Part shown: positions 51,001-61,394 of the stretch, in pieces | Numbering within the stretch: the stretch's first letter is position 1 | How the letters are laid out: each line of letters starts with the position of its first letter | NCBI RefSeq assembly: GCF_026212465.1 | Contig: NC_080048.1 | Location: 32,355,017 to 32,419,016 of the forward strand | Direction of reading: 5' to 3' | DNA length: 64,000 nucleotides | Origin: Amaranthus tricolor | Lineage: Eukaryota > Streptophyta > Magnoliopsida > Caryophyllales > Amaranthaceae | Translations under genes and position numbers: made by a program | Notes under the pieces: generated by a model | Databases searched by the model: none | Told to the model about the DNA's origin: nothing | Seen by the model: only the letters and a program-made list of their open reading frames with translations

Positions 51001-53126
51001 AGCCAAACCTGCTCGTGTCGAGCGAGTATCAGCGGGGAAAACGGCGTGATTCTGTTTTGTATCCGGTTTTGTTTGGGTTTTTAAGCCTTTTGTTCTAGGT
51101 TATTCTAATATGTTTTAGGGTATATAAGGAGTCTTAGAACATCATTAGGGATAGAGAGAGGCATATACAAGAGAGTAAAACTAGGGTTCACACCATAAGA
51201 GTTCTTCCTCTTTGTATTTGCATATTTGTGAGAGATTGAAGTAAAGGTTCAATCTTTGCTTTGGGAGATTGTTCTTAAAGCTTTGTAAGGTAAGTCATTA
51301 GTGTAAATGAGTTTATATTAATGATAAGATACTTTGTTTAAGGGGGAGGTATCTTTAGATACCTCATATATTCTTGTGTTTTGCTATTGTTGTTGCTTGC
51401 TCTGTTTTTGGGTGTTTACTTTGCATTAGTTTGTTTATTGTTCTTCGTCAAATATCATAGTCCATTCACAACAAATTGTATTTACCCAGGCTCTTCTAAT
51501 AATTCTAACTTTCATGTTTCAGGTTGAGGGACCATGTTAATGGACCTGACAATAACCCTCTTCTTATATTTCCAGAGGGAACATGTGTTAATAATGAGTA
51601 TACCGTCATGTTTAAGAAGGTAGAGAACTTTGATTTCTTATATATGCATTCTTGGAATGAATTTTCTATTAATTACCATTTTCTGTTGTGTTTGTTTTCT
51701 TGTTTAGGGTGCATTTGAGCTTGGTTGCACTGTCTGTCCCGTTGCTATCAAGTACAATAAGATTTTTGTTGATGCCTTCTGGAATAGTAGGAAGTAAGTG
51801 TTTCTTTTGAGTTTGCACGATATATAAGAATATTCTCTCTTTTTTTTTTCTTTTTTTTTTTAACTGTAATTCTGTATTTCCCTTTTTTTGTTTGGTTTTG
51901 CTATTGTTGTCGCCTTTTCAGATACCTTTTAGTTTTAAGTTTAATTTAACATAATTTCTTCATCTTCTACATATGTATAAGTGCTTCCTCAAGTTTTGTT
52001 TTGGTTTTAAAACAGAAAGGTATGATGTTTGTTGGTGGTTCGCTGGTTGCTTCTTTATAAGTGCTTCTTGTGACTTAAGTTTTATCCTATGACTTAATGT
52101 TGAGATCTCTTGTATTCAATCTGTTTTAATTCCGAAAGCTCGCAAGTACTTGATATTATGCTGAGCCCTTAATATCCATTTGGTATTATTGTGTGCTTAG
52201 TCTTGTTATTTACGCGCATTTTTCGTTGTTCTTATGATATTGAATCTCTCTTTGAACGTGTAGTTATATTATGAAGATTTTGAAGTTCGTTCCGTTATGC
52301 AGGCAGTCATTTACGATGCATCTGCTTCAGTTAATGACTTCTTGGGCTGTTGTTTGTGATGTTTGGTATCTGGAACCCCAGACGTTAAAACCCGGAGAGA
52401 CTGCTATTGAATTTGCTGAGAGGTGAATGTTCATTGTCACCTTTTTAAAAAAATGCATCAATTCATACATTTTGTACTAACATTATCCGTCTCTTTTTGC
52501 AGGGTTAGAGACATGATTTCTCATAGAGCTGGCCTAAAAAAGGTTCCTTGGGATGGTTACCTCAAGTATTCCCGCCCTAGTCCTAGGCTTACCCAGAGCA
52601 AGTATGTTTTTTAGTTATGAATCATGATATATCTTTTAGTTCTATTTTGTTTCATGTTCTCGTTACAATGACCAAAAGAAAAGTATAATAAAAAATGTTT
52701 GAACCAATGAAACATAATTCGGTAGTTAATTCGTCTTTTGAATTCGCGATTGGCTCAAAATGGTTCAAAAATAGCCTAAAATCGGTCATAATTTGCTTTT
52801 CTTGATTCGCAATATGAGGCGATTAGCGAATCATATGACACTAGGTTGAACTAGCTGTTTCATTTCTCACTTCTAATTTCTAAAGAAAATTTCTTTGTAA
52901 TCTACTTCTTTCAAACGAGTTTGGATTTGGGTGATAGGAGGGTTACCTGCTAGAGTAAGCAAGAAGCGTGTTCATATAGGGCTTGCCCTTGAATCATAAA
53001 AATCATTGCCAACTTCTAATGCATCAAATCTAATTTTGGGTCTTGTCAATGGATCATTGAATGTCTTGTATGTGCAGGCAACAAAGTTTTGCTGAATCAA
53101 TATTGCGACGATTGCAAGAAAAGTGA
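45062..53126 (+). CDS. GPAT9: Glycerol-3-phosphate acyltransferase 9 (12 exons)
   Basis: ER membrane enzyme that acylates glycerol-3-phosphate at sn-1, the first step of membrane lipid and triacylglycerol synthesis. Exons: 45062-45186, 45278-45335, 47489-47607, 48196-48295, 49685-49780, 49893-49989, 50426-50513, 51523-51619, 51708-51793, 52303-52422, 52503-52601, 53078-53126. All have GT-AG borders and phases agree, giving 377 residues, close to the usual 376. The conserved N-terminus ELDLDRPNIEDYLPSGS is present. Hydrophobic segments lie at about 80-99, 102-122 and 139-155. The acyltransferase motif NHTSMID is at 171-177 (His/Asp catalytic pair) and FPEGTC at 244-249. The C-terminus is QQSFAESILRRLQEK. 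Intron 7 carries a solo LTR and intron 2 a degenerate tandem repeat. No defect is seen in the coding sequence. Confidence 0.97.
45985..46640. repeat. Degenerate tandem repeat in GPAT9 intron 2, unit about 125-145 bp
   Basis: Three to four diverged units share gttgatcaat-atgagc, aactttc-tggttt, a short gap, then attgctacatataag-agcaatggtttat. Best copies are at about 45995-46110, 46280-46400, 46425-46545 and a partial from 46565. Confidence 0.6.
50707..51473 (+). mobile_element. Solo LTR in GPAT9 intron 7
   Basis: 767 bp with termini TGTTGAGTCAAG and CATTCACAACA (TGTTG...CAACA inverted), flanked by exact duplications AATTG at 50702-50706 and 51474-51478. It contains a TATA-like tagggtatataagga (about 51117-51131) and no complete gene. 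The 91-codon frame from 50660 crosses its left edge and is not convincing. The superfamily is not determined. Confidence 0.88.
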
Positions 53127-53350
53127 AGATATTTATCCATGCTTAACTCGTCCTCTCGGTTAGCGTTTCTTTTAACCCTTCATTGTGTATGATCATAATT
53201 TAGAACTTTAAGGTTTAGTTTTGCAAGTGACTTTGCATGTAGTTGTCTTCCCCTTGTTTAGTTTTGCAGGAAGTTTTGGTATTGACAGATATGTTTGATT
53301 AGAACTTGTTGAATATCACACTTGTACATTTTGAAATACTTGTAGCGGAA
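53127..53350 (+). other. GPAT9 3' untranslated region (likely)
   Basis: Sequence directly after the GPAT9 stop. No clear polyadenylation signal was chosen. Confidence 0.35.
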
Positions 53351-53352
53351 CT

Positions 53353-53354
<2 letters not shown>

Positions 53355-53396
<42 letters not shown>
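53355..53396. repeat. Poly(T) run of over 40 bases
   Basis: A homopolymer T tract ending in GAGAGATT. On the minus strand it would be a poly(A) tail after about 100-120 bp of non-repetitive sequence, as for a retroposed copy or SINE, but no element body was identified. Confidence 0.8.
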
Positions 53397-53397
<1 letters not shown>

Positions 53398-53399
53398 AG

Positions 53400-54070
53400 A
53401 GATTAAATCTAAACTAAATCGGAGGTTTTCGTAGCTGCTTTTTAATCCTTCAGTTGTCATCTTGATTTCAATGTCTGGTCTCGTCCTGAAATGATTTCTC
53501 ATATAGCATGTGAGATTTTTAAGTTTTATCGTCTATTTATCAACCTTTCTACAATATAAAAGCATTTTTAAGAAATTATTTAATGAATGACTTAATAGTT
53601 ATCATAGAAGTATACTTATAAATAAAGTCTCTTTGATACAAAATTTTTTTCATCAAAAAAAGAAAACAACTTGAATTCGTTAACATAGTACACTGATGTA
53701 GTTTAATGAAGTATATTTCCTAAAGTTTATAAATCTGAATTTTTTTATAGTTTAGTATTAATAATTCATTTCTCAATTTAAAATGAATAACCTTCATTTA
53801 AAAGCTTTACTCTTCTTCATAGAAACGAAAGATAGAATGAATTAAGTTTTTCACAAAAAAAATTAGGCATTATTAAAAGTCGACACTATTTTTATGTGTC
53901 GTTACCATGTATATATTGAATTTCGAATATCGCCTTTTAATGAAATTTTATAATTTTATCTCTCTATCTTTCTCTAAAAAAACTCTAAACTAAAATTTAA
54001 CATCGACACTATGGCAAATAAGAATTGTCACCAAAATGATTTGGTAAGCATCGTTAACGATCTTAATTAA
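53400..54070. other. AT-rich intergenic, no gene seen
   Basis: Nothing recognised apart from the possible retroposon body directly right of the poly(T) tract. Confidence 0.35.
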
Positions 54071-54072
54071 AA

Positions 54073-54440
54073 AATTGCTTGTGCTGTAATTTGATACATG
54101 TTCACTCTTTTGACCATAACTTTTGATAGAAAAATCACATTAATCACATTAGTGCAATTGCTGCGGCATTAGAAGTTAAATTTCAAGATCTTTCCAATGA
54201 TATATTGTATGCCTCATCTGATAACCGAGCGAGAAATGACGATCATTTAAAGTTTGCTTGTGTTGAAATTTGATACATGTTCACTCTATTTGCCATAACA
54301 TTTTATAGAAAAATTGCATTGATGCAAGGTTTTCGGCATTAAAATCTATATTTCAAGAGCTTTCGAACGATATATTATATGCTAAATGCTGATAACCAAG
54401 CAAGAATTAACGACAGTTTAAAGTTTGCTTTGATTTTTAG
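54073..54440. repeat. Tandem repeat, unit about 171-179 bp
   Basis: Two full diverged units (from about 54073 and about 54252) and the start of a third (about 54421). Each begins gcttgtg-tg-aatttgatacatgttcactc and later has ttcaaga-cttt-c-a-gatatatt and gataacc-agc-agaa. The style resembles non-coding parts of LTR retrotransposons. Confidence 0.75.
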
Positions 54441-54456
54441 TACACCCAATCGCAAA

Positions 54457-54515
54457 AACACGCGATCGGACTGTGGTAGAGTCACATAAAACACGCGACT
54501 CGACCGTGGTAGAGT
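54457..54515. repeat. Paired 26 bp repeats, GC-richer
   Basis: Copies aacacgcgatcggactgtgg (54457 onward) and aacacgcgactcgaccgtgg (54490 onward), each ending tagagt; a third weaker copy ends in ggaccacggttc near 54533-54544. Confidence 0.7.
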
Positions 54516-54809
54516 TTCGTTAAACCCGCAAATGGACCACGGTTCAAACAAGACATAATTATATTAAACTATTTCAAGTCTTCACTTAGCATTACTTTAT
54601 TCCTCATAAGAGTAGCATATAAAATTAATTTTTCCAAATATCACCAACTTTACTATATTATTATATTGAACTGGACGCAATTAATTAAGAGCTAAGTTAG
54701 AATTAATTAAGTGTTTGTCTTAAGAAAGATTATGCTAGTTTGGGGGTTTGTTTTTGCTATTTAGCCTTTCTTGCTATAAGACCACTTAAAAATGCCTTCT
54801 TTTTGTGGG

Positions 54810-54999
54810 GTGAAGCCTAAGCTAAGTAATTAAATTCTCCGATGTCCAAAGTGGTTCTCTAGGGATCTTCTCCAATGTCCAAGTCAATAAATATTCCAAA
54901 TGATTATCTAATAAACTCTACACAGTGACTGTTAGCTTAGAGAGTTAATAATAGGGCTTATTTGTGGCGTGAAGCCTAAGTTAAGTAATTAAATTCCTT
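54810..54999. repeat. Direct repeat pair 150 bp apart
   Basis: tgtggggtgaagcctaagct and tgtggcgtgaagcctaagtt start at about 54813 and 54963, each followed by aagtaattaaattc. They may be remnants of a larger tandem or of LTR ends. Confidence 0.6.
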
Positions 55000-56350
55000 T
55001 TTGTCTTATAGAATAAACGTGTTCATCCACTAAAAATGATTGGAGATTATAAACGTAATCCGTACTCAATAAATATTGTTTGAAGATCAATTAATCTTTG
55101 ATAGTAAATACTTGCACTATTAAAGATTGGTTACCAGGAAAATGGTGTGGTTATGGGTATTATATATCATCATTTCATATTTCTAGGAAAGCCTAAAACG
55201 TCCCTCTGAGTATGTCGTTATCAATTCCTAGGTACCGTCCTTGCAGAGTCAGCTATAGACCATGAGATGACAGTTTCTCATTGATCACATTACGGTGCAT
55301 TGCGTGTTTTTATCAGAAAAATGTGTCTCTTAGACTCACCACTTTAGTGACCTAGGTACTGTATCTGTACTATGTTGCTCAGCCTTGCAACTAATGCACT
55401 GTCCTTATTATTATTCTTTAATGGTCCTTCCTAATTGTTTCTCAACCTTTAACCCTGATTTTCCAATAAGTATTTGGATGAAAAGTATACAATTGAATTT
55501 TACGTATTAATTTAAAAATGCTCGAACTTTCAAGCCCATTTTTGATAAATAATCCTATTCATAATTTAATCATCACTCTTCAAGCAGTTACCCTATACCG
55601 CATTTGTAGATTCAGGATGGTCATCACTTAATATGACTTATAAAACTGTTACGAGTTTATTTTGGTGAAACGACCACTTAAACTACTCTTCTTATTATTC
55701 CATTTTTCCTATATTGTTGGCAATGGGAAAATTATCGGATAAGTTTTAATCTTATGAGTATATCAATTTTAGTAACTAAATAGGTCATAAGGATATTATA
55801 TATAAGGGATTGGGAACACGAAAAATATACGCATAACTTAAAACAAAGAATAGTTCTCTATAAATTATCTACCATCAAGAGATTTGGGATTTAAGGAGTG
55901 AAAACACTAAAAATTAAATATGAGAAGGTAAAACTCAATTTGTCATTGTTGAAGCTTGAAGGTTGGAGAAAAAAATGAGGTAAAAAATTGATGGAAAGAA
56001 GATTGGTTAGAGGTTAATTAGGTTAAATATAATGTGGAGAAGTCAAAAATCATTTTAAACTCTAACATATCATTTTCACTTAAATTCGATGAAATAATTA
56101 CAATGCTTACACTTTTTAGTTTTACAATTTATAAATGATTCAAAATAAAAATATAGCAAAGATATAATACATCCAAAAATAAAAATATTGCAACACCCTA
56201 TCTTGAGGGAGATGTGATGCCTAAGTTGCATTGTACTATGATAGTAGCACTAAGGGATTATTTGAATAGGATTTGAGAGTATTAAATTACTCTAATACCC
56301 CTCCAAAAGAGATTTCTACCACTCTCAATTGTAATTAACCAATACTTTGT
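55000..56350. other. Intergenic upstream of the LysM gene
   Basis: AT-rich, with no convincing coding frame or recognisable element. Confidence 0.35.
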
Positions 56351-56360
56351 TAAACACAAG

Positions 56361-56373
56361 TTATATTATATAG
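56361..56373 (+). promoter_or_regulatory. TATA-like box of the LysM gene
   Basis: ttatattatatag lies 140-150 bp upstream of the start codon, which would leave a 5' UTR of roughly 110-120 bp. Position and sequence fit, but it is unproven. Confidence 0.35.
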
Positions 56374-56512
56374 TCCTTTGTTCATTCCACAACCACCCAA
56401 CATTTAATATATTCCTCTTCTCAAATTCAAACTTCTGAAACTTTTTCCAAAAACCACCCAAACAAACACTCATTTCAAGTTCTCAAACTTCAAACCACCA
56501 TCCTTCAAATAA

Positions 56513-58768
56513 ATGGCAACTCTCTCATCTCAACTCCTCCTCCTCCTCTTCCTCTTTCCACTTCTGGTGGCGGCGCAACGTCCGCCGCCAGCATTCAAAT
56601 GCACCTCAAAAACCACATGTAAAGCCCTAGTTGGCTACATCTCACCCAACACCACACCAATCTCTAAAATCCAATCACTCTTCCAAGTCAAAACTCTTCG
56701 TTCGCTGTTAGGAGTCAACAACCTCTCTCCCACAACACCACCAAATTACACCGTTTTAGCTAACTCAACGGTCAAGATTCCTTTCCCTTGTCATTGCATC
56801 AACGGTGTAGGATTATCTAACCATGTACCTACATACACTATAGTAAAAGATGATGGACTTTTTCATATTGCAAATCAAGTGTTTGGAGGTTTAGTTGATT
56901 ATAAAACAATTGTGAGTGCTAATAAGATTAAGAACCCTAATCTTATCATTGTAGGGCAGAAGTTGTGGGTCCCACTTCCTTGTAGTTGTGATGACGTGGA
57001 TGGTGAAAAAGTTGTTCATTATGGACACGTGGTGGCTAATGGAAGTAGTGTCGATCAAATAGCGGCGGAGTTTGGGATAAGTTCGGAGAGTTTGATGAAG
57101 GTTAATAATATTTCTGATCCTAAGAACCTTGTTGCTGGTCAAGTGCTTGATGTTGCTCTTAAAGGTACTTTCTTTTTACCATTTATTAATGTGTTTTAAA
57201 CTTTAATCTTCTCTGCTTCTTGTTTGTGTTTTGATTTCTATATACTCTGTCAAATTGGAGTTATTTTATTAATATTAAATAATATTAAAAGAAAGTTAGT
57301 GGAAAAAATATAGAAAATAAAATTAATAAAAAAATAATTTTGTAATTTTAATGAAAAATATACAGGAATCATAAAAAATAATAAATATTAAATAAAATTA
57401 ATGTAAGATGTGTGGGGTTTATAATCACGGTAAGTGCTTGACCTTCCTCTTAAAAGGTACTTTCTATTTACCATTTATTAGTGTGTTTTAATTCTTATCT
57501 TCTTGTTGATTGTGTTTTGATTTCTATACTAGTGCGTAAATTAGAGCTATTTTATTGAAGTTAGGATAGAGTAATATTAATAATTTAATATTTTACTCGT
57601 TTGTTGTATTTTAAAAATAATATACTATTTGTTTTTAGTTCAATGTTAGTAATTTAATTTTTTTTTTAGTTTACTGATAACATACTTTTTATTAGTATAT
57701 GATATGTTGTAAGCAAATTTATAATAAAAGTTAACTTATTAAAAAATAATCTAAAAGTATGATTATAAAGGGTGAAAGGTTGAATTTTTTGTCACTTTTC
57801 CTTAATTTCATTGTTAAATTTTAAGGTACAATAAGATAAACTATATGAAATATATAAATTAGATGAATAAATAAATTAAATGTTTGGGATAAGTTGAAAA
57901 TCCAGTTTTATTTTTTAGTTAGATGACATATCATCTCTATTTGATGCCCTTTCACTTTTTTACACCGACTTTGTACTAGAAAAAGAAATTTAATAAGAGT
58001 GTGATAGTCAAAATTTAAAATATAAGTTGCAAATTACATAGGACCGATTAAAGTGAAATATGTAGCGGATTATTCCATGTATAAGTTATGACCTTAGGCA
58101 CGTAAAATTTAAAATAAAACTGAAATACATTCAAATAATATTTAAAAGAAAAATAAGAATAAAGATTTTAAGTTTTGAGATCGTCTTTTTTAAAGATGGT
58201 CTTTTACAAGAGTAACTATTTTTAAAATGATAAGTAATATTTTGGGGCTGAGTAGATGAGTAAAATTTTAAAAGAAAATACCCATTAATTTGATGCATAC
58301 GGATATTTATTTGTCATTAATATAATTATAACATATTATAGTCATGGTCATTAAACTAGCATCCCACACTTATTATCTAAAAGTAAATTATTGGTTCAAA
58401 AATCTTAGAATGAATAGATATTGCATTTTTACTTTAGTTTTCTTTTTCTCTATATATTATGCAATTCAAAAAATATTAAGAATGACAAATAAATTAATTA
58501 TTTAACTAAGTTATACTTTCTCTAGTTTGGATTAATATTTAAACAATGTTAATGTATATTTTTATTTGAGTCCATAGAGCAATGAAAATATTTGCCATTC
58601 CATTACAGTATCAGTGGGAGTGGGACTAATAAATGAATGGAAAGATTCGAAGTCGAGAATGATAATGACAAAGAAAGAATAGTTCTTAATTTGGATTTTG
58701 CTATCAGAAAAAGCCTGCTTGTGCCTACCCACGGGTTGCAACTACACGTGTTTTTCTTTGAGCAATGC

Positions 58769-58812
<44 letters not shown>

Positions 58813-61329
58813 TTAATATCATATTTGCTAGAATGACTTTTTTTCATTATATTATATCTTATTTTATTATTTATATATTAAATTACGTATAACTAAAAAT
58901 TATGTAAAAAGTTATTATCATGAAAATATGAGATTAGACAATTCAAACAAGTTACTAATTGATTGTATATTTTGTTACACATTAACTATAATATATATCT
59001 AAAATAAGTTTGAATAATAAATAATGTTAACACTATAATATAGCAAATTTTTCAGAAGGAAGAAAGTATTTGATACGTATTTATGAATTACTTAATTTGG
59101 TGGTCCAATAACCACTATAAGAAAAATCAGTTTTAGCAACAACAAAAATCATTGCAAAAAATTGATTTTCGTTGCTAACCATGTTTTCTTCAACGACCTT
59201 AGTTGTTGCGGGTACGATTGTAACTAAAGGTTTTGGCAATGATTTTTGTAGTTGCAAAAGTCTGATGTTTTTTGCAGCGACTTTTATTTTTCGCAATGAG
59301 AAAAAAATAGTCGTCGATAAAACTTGTTAGTAAAAATGATATTTCTTGTAGTGAACATGAATATTTTGTTTAAGATTGTTCTGATTAATTGAGTTGAGTA
59401 TGAGTCGATTTAATTCGAAATGATTCGTATATAGAAGTTAAATCAAATTATTAAGATTTTTACATACTGACAAAAATTAAAATTAAATTGATTCGAGATA
59501 TTATATCCAAAATTTGCCTGAATGGTCGAATGTACGTCTCTAAATTAGGATTTTATTTGTTTGACGTAAGAAATAAATGTTCACGAGAAATCCTAATTTT
59601 AGAAATTTCATTTTGTTAAATTTTTAGGAAAGTTATTGTCTAACACTAAGAAATTGACAGTTACTTTATGCATCCTATCTAATGTACTTATTCGATCTTT
59701 AATATATCGAGTTAATATCGAGTTATGTATAATTAAAAATTATAAAATGTTGATATTAATAATCTTTACATCAAAACGAATCAAATAAGATCCCACATGA
59801 CTACGTTTTAACTTATAGATTAATAATAAAATGCAATTTAAGAGTAATAGATAAATAGTGTTCTAAAAGAAAGTGTTCCATTTTAGATGAATAGAAAGTA
59901 GTACTATAGGATTTTTAAATAATCAAGGAGTGGGTATGATAAATGAATTTATAAAGGGCGAAGATTAACCGTTCTTGCGAATTTACCGTTCTTGCGAATT
60001 CTAAATTTTTAGTCATTTAATTTACAAAGACGAAGAAAGTACAAAAGTAAAATCCTAGCAAACACCAAATAAGTTGGGCTATTTTTCTTATGTATAAATT
60101 ATACTTGGTCTAATATTTCATATATAAACCACTAAACTAGTAGAAATTGTGTATTACTTCGAACGATGGTAAATTTTAAGAAAGTGGTAATAAATGAAGA
60201 TAGAGATTAAATTATGTGGATAAAGTTAAAAGAGAGTTAAAATATATGAATAAAATTAAAAAAAATAATGATAAATTGTCCAAAATTAAAATATGTGGAA
60301 CAGAACAAAATAAAAAAATACTACAAATTCTATAAGACAGAGGGAGTACACCTTTTATAATAACGAGGTGCAAACTAAGCTATATCGAGAAGTATCCAAA
60401 TATAGAATAAAAAAGGTTGCTTGTTTTTTCAAGTTGTACAATAAAGTAATATTGGTGATATTTGAAAAATTAATTTGATATGCTACTCTTATATGGAATA
60501 AATTAATGCTAAGTGAAAGGCTTTGGAATAGTTTAATTAATACTCTATCTGTTTTTAAATGTTTTTTCCTTCATCTTAAGGAGAGAAATCTAATTAATGT
60601 TTTTGAGATATATTTAGAAGATAAATATATTTATGTGAGATCTTGTTAGACTCGTCTTAATGTATACTTTTTTATTATGTATTTAGTATAATTGTATTAT
60701 ATTTATTTAGAAATATTGAGATTTAAACTTTGCATTAAAAATTGTAAAAAAATAAACAGAAAGAACAATGGGAGTATTATATTATAATTTTGTCTTATTT
60801 GCACTATGTTTAGCTAAATGGTTCATCAATTTAACATAATTAATAATTTTGAATTATTTAATCAGAAAATGAAGAATTTTTAACTCGTATTACGTTTTAC
60901 AATAAAGAGAAATTAATAAATTATATTTCTACTAAATCATCTTTCATGAAAACAAGAGAACGTGCTATTACTCCTCTACACCAATAGCATTAAATTTACT
61001 AGTGTTTTGTCCTTTTGACTAAGAAAGAGAAAATGGTGTTTGTTGAGTTATTAAATCACAATTTTTATTACTATATAATACATTAAAATGAATTTTGTGA
61101 AGAAATTGAGATTGTTGAAGTAGAATAAGTATGACTATTAATTTTGTAAAGAAATATTCTTATCGAAATTACACTAACTTTTTATTATCATTCCCAATAT
61201 CCATTACCAAATAGATCGTAATTAAATGTATTATAGAACGGATAAAGTATATAGTGTTTGTTGTGAGAATGCATTTGTGAATTTTACTTTTTAAAGAGGT
61301 TACTTATACTATCTCAAAAAAAAAAGTTA

Positions 61330-61394
<65 letters not shown>

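Noticed and set aside
58698..58892. Frame with CLCLPTGCNYTC and poly-Asn in LysM intron 1, as a possible extra exon
   Set aside because: The Cys-rich part does not match LYM proteins, exon 1 joins perfectly to the exon at 63203, and the rest is a microsatellite.
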